The notes under the pieces: model-generated | Told to the model about the DNA's origin: nothing | Databases searched by the model: none | The model's input: only the letters and a program-made list of their open reading frames with translations | In this document: positions 1 through 7,929 of the stretch, piece after piece | Position numbering within the stretch: position 1 is the first letter of the stretch | Layout: every line of letters starts with the position of its first letter | Position numbers and translations under genes: made by a program | Assembly: GCA_947498625.1 (NCBI GenBank) | Contig: CANMKR010000001.1 | Coordinates: forward strand, 488,090 to 552,089 | DNA length: 64,000 nt | Direction: 5' to 3' | Source of the DNA: an uncultured Kangiella sp. | GTDB lineage: Bacteria > Pseudomonadota > Gammaproteobacteria > Enterobacterales > Kangiellaceae

Positions 1-648
1 GCTGATGTTGCAGATTATATAGAGTCGCTAGGAGTTGAAAAAGTTAGAGCTTTGGATGCACTACCTTTAGGGGTGCTGGAATTATCGCCATTAGAGTTAA
101 CTAGCTTATATCAAGTTTTAGCTAGCGGTGGCCTGCAAATTAAACCGTCAGCAATTGAAGCTGTAACTGATAGTGATGGTGGCTTATTAGAGCGTTATCC
201 AATAGAGTCGAAAAGAGTTATGAGTGAAATTCATAATTACTTAATTACATCCAACCTATTGCATGCAACCAAAAGCGGTACAAGTCAAAGGTTGAAAAGT
301 AAAATTCCTTGGACTAATTTTGCAGGTAAAACGGGCACTACCAATGACTTAAAGGATTCTTGGTTTGCAGGTTTTTCTGAAGAGCACTTAGGCGTTGTTT
401 GGATTGGCCGAGATGATAATAAAGCGGCTAACATTACAGGCTCTTCTGCAGCACTTCCAGTGTTTATTGATATTTTTGAAGGGATCAATACTCAATCTTT
501 AAAACTGGGTTATCATCAAGATATTGAGTGGCAACGTATTGATCTTAATACGGGTAACTTGGCTGGTGATTACTGTAAAAGAGCTGAAAGTATTCCTTTT
601 GCCTACGGTAAAGCACCAACTCAAAAGCAAGATTGCGAGGAATATTAA
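1..648 (+). CDS. mrcB: Penicillin-binding protein 1B, C-terminal part (5' end outside window)
   Basis: The reading frame is open from base 1, so this is the 3' part of a longer gene. The visible 215 residues are the end of a class A PBP transpeptidase domain. The KTG box is present in GKTGTTNDLKDSWFAGF, followed by the usual WIGRDDN segment and a short tail with two Cys. Class A PBPs polymerise glycan and cross-link peptides of peptidoglycan in the periplasm. The PBP1B rather than PBP1A assignment rests on the KTGTTND and WIGRDD wording and on a separate PBP1A gene at 31323-33854. The stop overlaps the next start by one base (TAATG), so the HIT gene is probably translationally coupled. Confidence 0.85.
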   Translation, partial: ADVADYIESLGVEKVRALDALPLGVLELSPLELTSLYQVLASGGLQIKPSAIEAVTDSDGGLLERYPIESKRVMSEIHNYLITSNLLHATKSGTSQRLKSKIPWTNFAGKTGTTNDLKDSWFAGFSEEHLGVVWIGRDDNKAANITGSSAALPVFIDIFEGINTQSLKLGYHQDIEWQRIDLNTGNLAGDYCKRAESIPFAYGKAPTQKQDCEEY

Positions 649-1067
649 TGTTTGAGTTAGATCCGATTTTAGCCAAGGATACGCATGAAGTCGGTGAATC
701 GGATTTGTGTAAGTTTTTACTGATGAATGACTCACAATTTCCTTGGGTAATCCTCGTACCTAAAATTAAAGAAATCACTGAGATATTTCAGTTGAGCAGC
801 CAGCAGCAAAATATTTTGATGGAGGAATCTACTCAAGTCCTAGAGTTAATGGCGCAAGAGTTTAACGCAGATAAGATGAATGTGGCTGCGCTTGGCAATG
901 TGGTTTCTCAATTACATATTCATCACGTCGCTCGGTTCAAGACAGATATCGCTTGGCCAGCCCCGGTTTGGGGGCATAGTGTTGCTAAGCAATACGATAA
1001 GGATTCCTTAGAGGAAATACTGCTACGCTTTAGAAAGTTATTTAAAGAAATAAAGAGCTTCAGTTGA
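648..1067 (+). CDS. HIT-domain protein
   Basis: 139 residues, starting at the ATG that overlaps the mrcB stop. An in-frame upstream start at 633 lies inside mrcB and is less likely. The HIT (nucleotide hydrolase/transferase) signature is QLHIHHVARF, where Gln replaces the first His of the usual H-x-H-x-H pattern; it is followed by AWPAPVWG. HIT proteins hydrolyse dinucleoside polyphosphates or AMP-linked compounds. The substrate of this subgroup is not known to me. Its stop codon lies inside the terminator hairpin that closes this transcription unit. Confidence 0.8.
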   Translation: MFELDPILAKDTHEVGESDLCKFLLMNDSQFPWVILVPKIKEITEIFQLSSQQQNILMEESTQVLELMAQEFNADKMNVAALGNVVSQLHIHHVARFKTDIAWPAPVWGHSVAKQYDKDSLEEILLRFRKLFKEIKSFS

Positions 1068-1080
1068 AGCTCTTTTTATT
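1052..1080. terminator. Bidirectional hairpin terminator between the HIT gene and the M28 peptidase gene
   Basis: Perfect 11-bp stem (AAAGAGCTTCA, 1052-1062, with TGAAGCTCTTT, 1065-1075) followed by T-rich sequence. It contains the HIT stop codon. A-rich sequence on the left lets it serve the minus-strand kynurenine operon, which ends at 1093. Confidence 0.75.
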
Positions 1081-1092
1081 TGGAAACTTACG

Positions 1093-2118
1093 TTATTGAG
1101 GACGCTTAAAATTAAAGTGCGGATTTTCCAACCATTCAATCTTGGTATCTTCAGGCAATGATTTAATCGCATTGGCAACCGCGATAGAAAAGTTGGTTAA
1201 GTTTTCAAAATCAATGACGGACAGGTCATCACCTACTTGATGATAATGAGGTTGTCCTTTCCAAATAGACATGGCATGCATTGGAATGCCTGTAATATCA
1301 GCTTTTTTTCCCTCTCTAAAAACTTGATTACCTTTTTCTTTGGTCATATCCATCATGGCAAAAGGGGCATTATCCGAGCGCATAAATAAGAACTGCTCGG
1401 CAAAAGGATCTTCACCAAGAGTCCACCCTTGTTTCTTAAGTTGAGATTTCATCTCAGGGTAAAGTGATGAGTAAGCGAAACCAGTCATCCAAGCGTTATT
1501 AGGCTCACTTTTTGAGCCAACTAGCTCAAACATAAAGCCAGACTCGATTTTATCCAATGGCACTAACGGGTTATCAACAAAGTGTTTAGAACCTAACAAG
1601 CCTTTCTCTTCCGCATCCCAGGCTGCGATAATAATATTGAAAGGAAGTTTAGGTGCTTTTGCTAATTCTCTAGCAATAATTAACGAAGCGACTACACCAC
1701 TGGCATCATCATCAGCACCATTAAAAATTTGGTCGCCTTCAAGTTTAGTGTTTATACCAACGTGATCATAATGAGCGCCAATGACTAGGTATTTATCATT
1801 ATCGCAGTTACAGTCGATAGAACCGATAATATTAACAGCCTCAAGTTCAGCTTTTTTCGTCTTTGCTATAAACTCTTGACGAAAAGATTTTGTCTTCGGT
1901 AGAGGTTTAAGGCCGATGGTTTGATACTGCTCAATCAGCCATTGTTGGATTTCCACCATAGGTTCGCTGCCAGTTTCGCGTCCTAATTTATTGTCATCAA
2001 CCAGATAAGCCATCATATCTTGAGCAGATAGCTCTTGCTGCTTAATGGATTTGTTTTTGGCGCAGGCTGTAAAACTAAAGACTGATAACAGTATCAAACT
2101 TAACAATTTATATTTCAT
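1093..2118 (-). CDS. M28-family zinc metallopeptidase, predicted lipoprotein
   Basis: 341 residues. The N-terminus is a signal segment ending in FSFTAC with Cys19, a lipobox-like site, so the enzyme is probably membrane-anchored in the envelope. Metal-site motifs of the M28 aminopeptidase family are visible: GAHYDHVG (H116, D118), NGADDDASG (133-141), DAEEKGLLGS (168-177) and YHQVGDD near the C-terminus. Family members release N-terminal amino acids from peptides. Its ATG overlaps the kmo stop (ATGA), making it the last gene of the kynurenine operon. I infer a role in supplying tryptophan-containing peptides or free amino acids; the sequence shows only the coupling. Confidence 0.85.
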   Translation of the reverse strand: MKYKLLSLILLSVFSFTACAKNKSIKQQELSAQDMMAYLVDDNKLGRETGSEPMVEIQQWLIEQYQTIGLKPLPKTKSFRQEFIAKTKKAELEAVNIIGSIDCNCDNDKYLVIGAHYDHVGINTKLEGDQIFNGADDDASGVVASLIIARELAKAPKLPFNIIIAAWDAEEKGLLGSKHFVDNPLVPLDKIESGFMFELVGSKSEPNNAWMTGFAYSSLYPEMKSQLKKQGWTLGEDPFAEQFLFMRSDNAPFAMMDMTKEKGNQVFREGKKADITGIPMHAMSIWKGQPHYHQVGDDLSVIDFENLTNFSIAVANAIKSLPEDTKIEWLENPHFNFKRPQ

Positions 2119-3491
2119 GGTAAATATTCTCTTGGGATGGTGGCTAGTTCAGAAACTAGCGTATCGGCGTGCTGCCAGTTTACTGCATCAATATCATCAA
2201 CGTCAGTGGTTAATTGTTGCAAAATGTTTGCCTGCAACTCGCCGCGCGATTGTGCCATCGCATAAGGAATATGATGGAACATGACCATAGAGTAGCGCGG
2301 GATAAACTTATCTGGATATTTATTTTCTAACTCGAATGCAATGGCTTTTTTTAGATGGAATTTAGGGTCGCGGACCGAGTCGCGCATCTCTATATAATTA
2401 TCTAATGCCATATCAGCAATGGCATTGGCGTTATCAATTCTACGACGAGTAAACTCTGGCATGGCATGTGACCAATCATCTTGGAAGCGATTAAGCATGG
2501 TATTGAGTTCAGCACAATCTTCGAAACCACAATTCATACCTTGTCCATGGAAGGGTACAATAGCATGCGACGCATCACCAAATAGCAAAACGTTTTTATG
2601 CAGCCAATTGTCACTACGGACTGTACCTAAAATCCCAGTAGGATTATTAAAAAATTCCTCGCTTAAATTAGGAATAAGATCATAAGCATCTTTGAAGTGC
2701 TTTTTAAAGAAAGCATCAACAGCTTTTTTATCGGTTAGCTGCGCAAAACTTTCTTTGCCTTCTTTGGGCATAAAAAGAGTAAGAGTAAAGTCACCTTCGG
2801 GATTAGGCAACGCAATCAACATATAGCCACCACGAGGCCAAATATGTAAGGCTTCTTTCTCAATTAAATATTGCCCCGCTTTACCTGCGGGAATAGTCAG
2901 TTCTTTATAGTTATGTTCAAGTAATTCTGAACTAAAACCTTCAATCCCATTGGCTTGCATTAGTCTTCTAACTTTTGAGCCTGCACCATCGGTACCAAGT
3001 AAAACATCAAACTTATGAGTTAAGTGATTATGGTTGGGTATATCAGTAACTTCGATAGTATTGGCGTCAAAATCAATGGCCTCTAATTTATGTTTGAAAT
3101 TGAAAGTGACTTTGCCAGTTGCTTCTGCTTGATCGCGTAATAAACTCACTAAACCAGCCCTAGATACAGAATAGATAACTTCTTCAGCTTTTTGACCATA
3201 AGATTGAAACTGCAAATTGCCTTCAATATCATGCAGCATTCGGCCTTTCATGGGTATCAGTAGCTTTTCCACTTGCTCCATCACGCCAACTTGTTGCAAA
3301 GGACGGATACCTCGATTTGCTAATGCTAGATTAATGGAGCGGCCAGCAGGAATAGCTTCTTTACGGATATCAGGAAGCTTTTCAAAAACGGTGACTGTAT
3401 AGCCGCGTTGCCCAAGATAAATTGCCATTAAAGAGCCAACTAAACCTGCACCAATAATCGTAATATGCTGTTCGAACTTTGCTGCTATCAT
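2115..3491 (-). CDS. kmo: Kynurenine 3-monooxygenase
   Basis: 458 residues, the usual length. An N-terminal FAD Rossmann motif is present (IIGAGLVGS, glycines 14, 16 and 19), with the second FAD motif GDASHAIVPFHGQGMNCGFED in the middle of the protein. KMO is an NADPH-dependent flavin hydroxylase converting L-kynurenine to 3-hydroxykynurenine. The C-terminal region after about residue 380 contains the hydrophobic/basic stretch seen in the family. It overlaps kynU by 4 bases on one side and the M28 gene by 4 on the other, so it is translationally coupled to both. Confidence 0.95.
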   Translation of the reverse strand: MIAAKFEQHITIIGAGLVGSLMAIYLGQRGYTVTVFEKLPDIRKEAIPAGRSINLALANRGIRPLQQVGVMEQVEKLLIPMKGRMLHDIEGNLQFQSYGQKAEEVIYSVSRAGLVSLLRDQAEATGKVTFNFKHKLEAIDFDANTIEVTDIPNHNHLTHKFDVLLGTDGAGSKVRRLMQANGIEGFSSELLEHNYKELTIPAGKAGQYLIEKEALHIWPRGGYMLIALPNPEGDFTLTLFMPKEGKESFAQLTDKKAVDAFFKKHFKDAYDLIPNLSEEFFNNPTGILGTVRSDNWLHKNVLLFGDASHAIVPFHGQGMNCGFEDCAELNTMLNRFQDDWSHAMPEFTRRRIDNANAIADMALDNYIEMRDSVRDPKFHLKKAIAFELENKYPDKFIPRYSMVMFHHIPYAMAQSRGELQANILQQLTTDVDDIDAVNWQHADTLVSELATIPREYLP

Positions 3492-4801
3492 AAATTAACC
3501 TCTAATGCTTTTTTAAGTATAGAAGTGAATTTGAAACAGTCTTCGAATGAATTATAAAGAGGTACTGGTGCGACTCGAATAACATTAGGATGACGAAAAT
3601 CACAAGTGACGCCTGCAGCCTCAATGCGATCAAAAACTGTTTTGCTGTCGAGTCCGTGTAAATCAACTGCAATGGATAGTTGAGCACCTGAAGCGTTAAT
3701 ATCTTCAGGTGTAAGAATTGTTATGTCATTACCCAATTCTTGATTGAGAAGATCACGCAAATATCGAGTCAATTTGATCGACTTTTCACGTAATATCTCA
3801 ATGCCCCCAGCTTGCTTTACTGTATCAAGTGAGGCGCGTATTGCGGCTAAAGAGAGTATCGGAGGATTGGATAGTTGCCAAGATTCTGCGGACTCGATAG
3901 GTAAAAAGTTATTTTCCATTCTAAAGCGTGATTCCTTATCATGCCCCCACCAGCCTGCAAAACGAGGTAGCTCATTATTTAAATAAAGCTCAGCTTTATG
4001 ATGTCTTTCATGAATAAAACAGCCCGCAACAGAGCCGGGGCCAGAATTTAAATATTTATAAGAGCACCAAGCTGCGAAGTCGAGGTTCCAATCATGTAAC
4101 GCCATAGGGATGTTGCCAGCGGCATGCGCCAAATCAAAGCCAACGCGACAGCCTTTTGCGTGACCGGCGGCAGTGATGCTTTTCATATCTAAAACTTGGC
4201 CAGTGTAATATTGAACACCCGGTAGCATAATTAAAGCAATTTCATCACCCTGTTGCTCGATTAACGCCAGTATATCTTCAGTTCTTAAGGTCTCTTCCCC
4301 ATTGCGTGGCTTAGCCAGTAGCATAGATTCTTTAGGATCAAAGCCATGAAAACGAATTTGAGATTCGACCGCATAATGATCTGAAGGGAAGGCATGTTCT
4401 TCGATAAGAATTTTATGGCGCTGTTTATTGGGCTGGTAGAAGCTTGCCATCATGAAATGCAGGTTAGCTGTTAGCGAATTCATACAAACAACTTCGGACG
4501 TTTTTGCTCCAACTAATTTAGCGGATTCTTCGGCTAAAAATTCATGGTAGGGCATCCAGGGGAAATCGCCTGAAAAATGTCCTTTAACGCCTAGCTTTTG
4601 CCATTGGCTTAACTCATAGTTGAGGTATTCTTGCGTGCGCTTAGGTTGCAAGCCGAGGGAATTACCACAAAAATAAATTTCATCATCGCCGTTTGCTTGT
4701 TTTGGAATATGAAATTCTTGGCGCATATCACTTAAAGGATCTTGTGAGTCTAATTGGCGCGCATAGTCTTGCGAAAAAATCTTGTCTGATAAATTATTCA
4801 T
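3488..4801 (-). CDS. kynU: Kynureninase
   Basis: 437 residues, a PLP-dependent fold-type I enzyme that cleaves kynurenine or 3-hydroxykynurenine to (3-hydroxy)anthranilate plus alanine. The motif CSYKYLNSGPG carries the PLP lysine (K249), and FDLAH (222-226) supplies the PLP-ring aspartate. It follows kynB with a 10-base gap and overlaps kmo by 4 bases. With a 3-hydroxyanthranilate dioxygenase in the same operon, 3-hydroxykynurenine is the likely main substrate. Confidence 0.95.
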   Translation of the reverse strand: MNNLSDKIFSQDYARQLDSQDPLSDMRQEFHIPKQANGDDEIYFCGNSLGLQPKRTQEYLNYELSQWQKLGVKGHFSGDFPWMPYHEFLAEESAKLVGAKTSEVVCMNSLTANLHFMMASFYQPNKQRHKILIEEHAFPSDHYAVESQIRFHGFDPKESMLLAKPRNGEETLRTEDILALIEQQGDEIALIMLPGVQYYTGQVLDMKSITAAGHAKGCRVGFDLAHAAGNIPMALHDWNLDFAAWCSYKYLNSGPGSVAGCFIHERHHKAELYLNNELPRFAGWWGHDKESRFRMENNFLPIESAESWQLSNPPILSLAAIRASLDTVKQAGGIEILREKSIKLTRYLRDLLNQELGNDITILTPEDINASGAQLSIAVDLHGLDSKTVFDRIEAAGVTCDFRHPNVIRVAPVPLYNSFEDCFKFTSILKKALEVNL

Positions 4802-4811
4802 ATTAGTAATC

Positions 4812-5642
4812 TTAGTCGTTATCTAATGAAATTAGCGGATAGAGCAAAGGCCTACTGGGCGCCGCATCCAGTTCAAAAGCAGGGAATTGTAAATTAAGTG
4901 CATAGAGTCCATCGGAAAGATGATCAGGTACATAAATCATTTCGGTAACAGTTCTATCTAAATGTGCATCATCGTTCAATTCATGACTGTCGGCTTTAAT
5001 GTTCCAAAATAAATGGTGATTAGTTAAGTGTCCCTCATCATACATTCTGTCTAAAGAAGGAAAGTCGACCAGCAAATGCTTGATTGTGCTATTACTTAGC
5101 CATCGCATTGCATCTTGGGTAAAAAAAGGCGGCTGAGCTTGCTCAGAATAAATCACAGAAACTTTATGAGCGTGATTAGGAACTGTTCTGATCACTAAAG
5201 CTTCCACGGCATTTAAATCGGTTTCTGTCAGATGCGATTGTAATTCTGCAAAATCGATCACCCAGTCTGTTCGATCTAATTCAGGAATATAGGAGTCAGT
5301 ACTGTCTTGTGCTTTTTTTGGAGTGATGCTAATAACTAACGCTGTAGAGATACTATTGCTATGGATATTGCCTATGTTAATTGGGCTATTAACAATATGA
5401 TGAATGGATTCGGTGTGAGTACCATTGCAATGGGGGACCATTGATAGTAAGTCCACATTGCAGCTACCACCTTGCTTAGTATCGCCTATAAAACCGCCAC
5501 CAGCTAGCGGCTTACGACTAGCGATCGGTGCACCAAAATGATTAGGCTGTTCGCCATTAAATTTTACTGCAATCGCTAGTGAAACAGGATTTTCAATATC
5601 TAATCGATATAACTGACCATTGATTTCTGTCGTCAATTTCAT
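4812..5642 (-). CDS. kynB: Cyclase-family hydrolase, probable kynurenine formamidase (divergent)
   Basis: 276 residues from the ATG at 5642. That start overlaps the stop of the decarboxylase gene by 4 bases (ATGA), as elsewhere in this operon; an upstream in-frame start at 5675 lies inside the neighbour and is less likely. The cyclase-family metal motif appears as HCNGTHTESIHH instead of the common HxGTHxDxPxH, so a Glu replaces the usual Asp and the spacing is altered. KynB enzymes hydrolyse N-formylkynurenine to kynurenine. The function is inferred from fold and operon position. No tryptophan dioxygenase lies in the window. Confidence 0.75.
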   Translation of the reverse strand: MKLTTEINGQLYRLDIENPVSLAIAVKFNGEQPNHFGAPIASRKPLAGGGFIGDTKQGGSCNVDLLSMVPHCNGTHTESIHHIVNSPINIGNIHSNSISTALVISITPKKAQDSTDSYIPELDRTDWVIDFAELQSHLTETDLNAVEALVIRTVPNHAHKVSVIYSEQAQPPFFTQDAMRWLSNSTIKHLLVDFPSLDRMYDEGHLTNHHLFWNIKADSHELNDDAHLDRTVTEMIYVPDHLSDGLYALNLQFPAFELDAAPSRPLLYPLISLDND

Positions 5643-6670
5643 GGCAAAAATAATTCCTTTTCTAAATTGAGCCATTCCAAAGCTGTGCCATGCATTAAAC
5701 GATCGTGTGTAGCTTGATCATAATTCATGGAGGTTATCAGCTTACCTGGCTCTAATTCACCCAATGGGAAAGGGTAATCGGTTCCTAGTGCTAATTTTTG
5801 AGGCCCCATTAAGTCGACTAAATACTGCAACATATTAGGATCATGCACTAAAGTATCTAAATAAATTTGTTCTAAATATTTTCGCGGATGATGTGGGTTA
5901 TCGACAGCTAGTAAATCAGGTCGCACATCAAATGCATGCTCGATACGCCCAATTGCAGAAGGGAAGCCACCACCGCCATGGGCAAAGGCAATTCTAAGAT
6001 TAGGCAAACGCTCTAAGACTCCACCAAAGATCATAGAGCAAATGGCTAAAGAAGTTTCCGCAGGCATTCCCACTAACCAAGGAAGCCAATACTTTTCCAT
6101 TTTTTCCTTACCAACCATATCCCAAGGATGAACAAACACAGCTACGCCAAGCTCTTCAGCTGCTTGGAAAATTTCGAATAAATTAGGATCGCTAAGATTC
6201 CAATCATTAATATGCGAACCAATTTGAATGCCGGCTAAGCCTAAGTCTTTTACACAGCGCTCCATTTCTTGAATAGCGAATTTGGGTTCTTGCATGGCAA
6301 CAGTACCAAGCCCAATAAAACGCTTGGGATATTTTTTAACAATTCCTGCGATATGATCATTTAGATAGCGTGATAAATCATGCGTATCTTCTGGTTTCGC
6401 CCAATAGTTAAACATGACAGGAACGGTTGAGAGAACTTGTACATGAACGCCATGCTGATTGCATTCGTGCATTCTGACTTCTGGCGACCAACAATTCTCT
6501 TCAATTTCACGGAAGAATTTATCATCCACCATCATGCGGGCGCAGCCACATTTATGATGGTCTAAGGAAACAAAACCACCATAGCCGTACTTTTCTTTTA
6601 GATTTGGCCAATTCTCCGGCAAGATATGGGTATGAATATCTATTTTTAGTGAGCTCATAGCTGTTGTCAT
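5639..6670 (-). CDS. nbaD: 2-amino-3-carboxymuconate-6-semialdehyde decarboxylase
   Basis: 343 residues, amidohydrolase superfamily. The zinc ligands expected for ACMSD are visible: HTH (H13, H15), H181 in FVHPWD, H231 in FAHGGGG and D298 in GTDYPFPLGE. Numbering is offset by four from the Pseudomonas fluorescens enzyme, suggesting the ATG at 6658 as an alternative start. The ATG at 6670 has the better ribosome site (GGAG eight bases upstream, inside the end of haaO), so I kept it. The enzyme decarboxylates ACMS to 2-aminomuconate-6-semialdehyde. This step diverts flux from quinolinate/NAD toward complete catabolism. Confidence 0.93.
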   Translation of the reverse strand: MTTAMSSLKIDIHTHILPENWPNLKEKYGYGGFVSLDHHKCGCARMMVDDKFFREIEENCWSPEVRMHECNQHGVHVQVLSTVPVMFNYWAKPEDTHDLSRYLNDHIAGIVKKYPKRFIGLGTVAMQEPKFAIQEMERCVKDLGLAGIQIGSHINDWNLSDPNLFEIFQAAEELGVAVFVHPWDMVGKEKMEKYWLPWLVGMPAETSLAICSMIFGGVLERLPNLRIAFAHGGGGFPSAIGRIEHAFDVRPDLLAVDNPHHPRKYLEQIYLDTLVHDPNMLQYLVDLMGPQKLALGTDYPFPLGELEPGKLITSMNYDQATHDRLMHGTALEWLNLEKELFLP

Positions 6671-6672
6671 AG

Positions 6673-7203
6673 TTATAGCTCCAGCTTATTTTCTTTTGGC
6701 ATGACAGTACCGCAGTTGTCGCAAGTACGGTGTTCTTCGCTTGCTAAGAAGCGATCGAATACTGGAAAGAAATCTTTCTCCACATTGGTTAGATGGAACA
6801 TTTCTTCATACAGCTTATGATCGCAGTTTTCACAAAACCACATCAAACCATCGAGCTCACCATCAACTCTTTTTCGCTCCACGACTAAACCAATGGAGCC
6901 GGAAAAACGAACAGGAGAGTGAGGTACACGTGGCGGTAATAAAAATACTTCACCGGCTTTAATTGGGTAATCGACTTTTTTGCCATCTTGAATAGTTTTT
7001 AAAAGCATTTCGCCTTCAAGCTGGTAGAAAAATTCAGGCCCTTCATCATAATGATAATCACGACGACCATTAGGGCCACCGACTACCATTACAATAAAAT
7101 CGTCTTGCTCAAAGACTTGCTTATTACAAACAGGAGGCTTTAATAAATGACGATGCTCATTAATCCATTGCTGGAAATTAAAGGGTGCGATTGGTTTACT
7201 CAT
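6673..7203 (-). CDS. nbaC: 3-hydroxyanthranilate 3,4-dioxygenase
   Basis: 176 residues, a cupin-fold extradiol dioxygenase that opens 3-hydroxyanthranilate to ACMS. The catalytic iron ligands H51, E57 and H95 are in place ([11 protein letters not shown] and PPRVPHSP). The bacterial-type C-terminus carries a second rubredoxin-like metal site with two CxxC pairs, WFCENCD (C124, C127) and RTCDNCG (C161, C164). The gene follows ridA by 14 bases and precedes the decarboxylase by 2. The symbol follows the Pseudomonas nba naming; haaO is a synonym. Confidence 0.95.
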   Translation of the reverse strand: MSKPIAPFNFQQWINEHRHLLKPPVCNKQVFEQDDFIVMVVGGPNGRRDYHYDEGPEFFYQLEGEMLLKTIQDGKKVDYPIKAGEVFLLPPRVPHSPVRFSGSIGLVVERKRVDGELDGLMWFCENCDHKLYEEMFHLTNVEKDFFPVFDRFLASEEHRTCDNCGTVMPKENKLEL

Positions 7204-7217
7204 AAATACTCCAGCAA

Positions 7218-7634
7218 TTAATCAATGGTGGCGATGCATTTTAGTTCTATGGCAATTGGCGTTGGCAAACAATTGATCTCAATGGTTGTTCGACAAGGCT
7301 GATTGTCCGCGAAATATTCGGCATAAACTTTATTATAAGTTTTAAAGTCGTCTTTCATATTGGTTAAAAAAACTTGCACGTCAACCAATTGATCCCAGCT
7401 CGATCCTGAGTCCTCTAAAACCGCGCGAACATTATCAAAAACGCTACGGCATTGGGTTTCTATGCAGTAGTCAGTGATATTGCCATTGGCATCTAAAGTC
7501 ACGCCAGGGATATCTTTAGTGCCTTTTTGGCGCGGTCCTACGCCAGATAAAAATAATAAATTGCCAACTTTACGGGCATGAGGGTATAAGCCTACGGGTT
7601 CAGGTGCTTTACTGGATACAATCTTCTCGGACAT
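7218..7634 (-). CDS. nbaF: RidA-family protein, probable 2-aminomuconate deaminase
   Basis: 138 residues from the ATG at 7634, which has GAGG eight bases upstream. An open frame reaches back to 7694, but those 20 extra codons run into a palindromic repeat and are probably not translated. YjgF/RidA wording is clear ([19 protein letters not shown], and [20 protein letters not shown] at the end). In kynurenine meta-cleavage clusters a RidA-fold enzyme hydrolyses 2-aminomuconate to 4-oxalocrotonate. First gene of the seven-gene operon running to the M28 peptidase. A generic imine deaminase role is possible, but the context favours aminomuconate. Confidence 0.85.
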   Translation of the reverse strand: MSEKIVSSKAPEPVGLYPHARKVGNLLFLSGVGPRQKGTKDIPGVTLDANGNITDYCIETQCRSVFDNVRAVLEDSGSSWDQLVDVQVFLTNMKDDFKTYNKVYAEYFADNQPCRTTIEINCLPTPIAIELKCIATID

Positions 7635-7660
7635 ATTTAAGACCTCAAAATGTCTAGCTT

Positions 7661-7733
7661 GTCCTTGCGAGAGAGAAAGCACAGCGGCAATCATAGATGG
7701 TATAGGATTGCTTCGCTAAAGCTCGCAATGACG
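7661..7733. repeat. Paired palindromic (REP-like) repeat in the kynurenine operon leader
   Basis: Two head-to-head copies of a short motif: left half GTCCTTGCGAG...GGCAATC (7661-7692), and right half GGATTGC...CTCGCAATGAC (7705-7732), whose complement reads GTCATTGCGAG...GCAATCC. This is the widespread GTCATTGCGAG/GCAATCC family of dispersed bacterial repeats. It would form a hairpin in the 5' leader of the ridA operon, about 27 bases upstream of the start codon. Confidence 0.7.
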
Positions 7734-7756
7734 ATGTTTAATTATTTAGTAGATAA

Positions 7757-7785
7757 AAAATACTAGGATTTATAGGCGGGCGCAA
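7757..7785 (-). promoter_or_regulatory. Candidate promoter of the kynurenine operon
   Basis: On the minus strand TTGCGC (7780-7785) and TATTTT (7757-7762) are spaced by 17 bases. The -35 hexamer lies between the arms of the inverted repeat at 7771-7798. The predicted leader to the ridA start would be about 120 bases and would include the REP-like hairpin. The hexamers are weak, so this is a candidate only. Confidence 0.3.
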
Positions 7786-7798
7786 ATATTCGCCTATA
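7771..7798. promoter_or_regulatory. Inverted repeat, possible operator of the kynurenine operon
   Basis: Perfect 8-bp arms TATAGGCG (7771-7778) and CGCCTATA (7791-7798) with a 12-base spacer, overlapping the candidate promoter. A second imperfect stem (ATTTGC..CCAG / CTGGCAAAT) lies at about 7829-7858. The rest of 7735-7929 shows nothing else that I can name. No regulator gene adjoins. Confidence 0.35.
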
Positions 7799-7929
7799 AC
7801 AAACTGCTGAAATAGGGCGTTAGTTTAGGATCCATTTGCAGCCAGAAATGCTGGCAAATATTGAACCTGAAGTTTTTTGGTGAGGGAAATACCGCATGAA
7901 GTATTTATAAACTAAAGCCGAACTTATGT

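Noticed and set aside
5643-5675. Upstream start for the formamidase-like gene
   Set aside because: The ATGA overlap at 5642 matches the coupling used elsewhere in this operon, and the extra residues do not resemble the family.
7635-7694. 20-codon N-terminal extension of the RidA protein
   Set aside because: It lies partly inside a REP-like repeat and lacks a ribosome site, whereas the ATG at 7634 has GAGG at a good distance.
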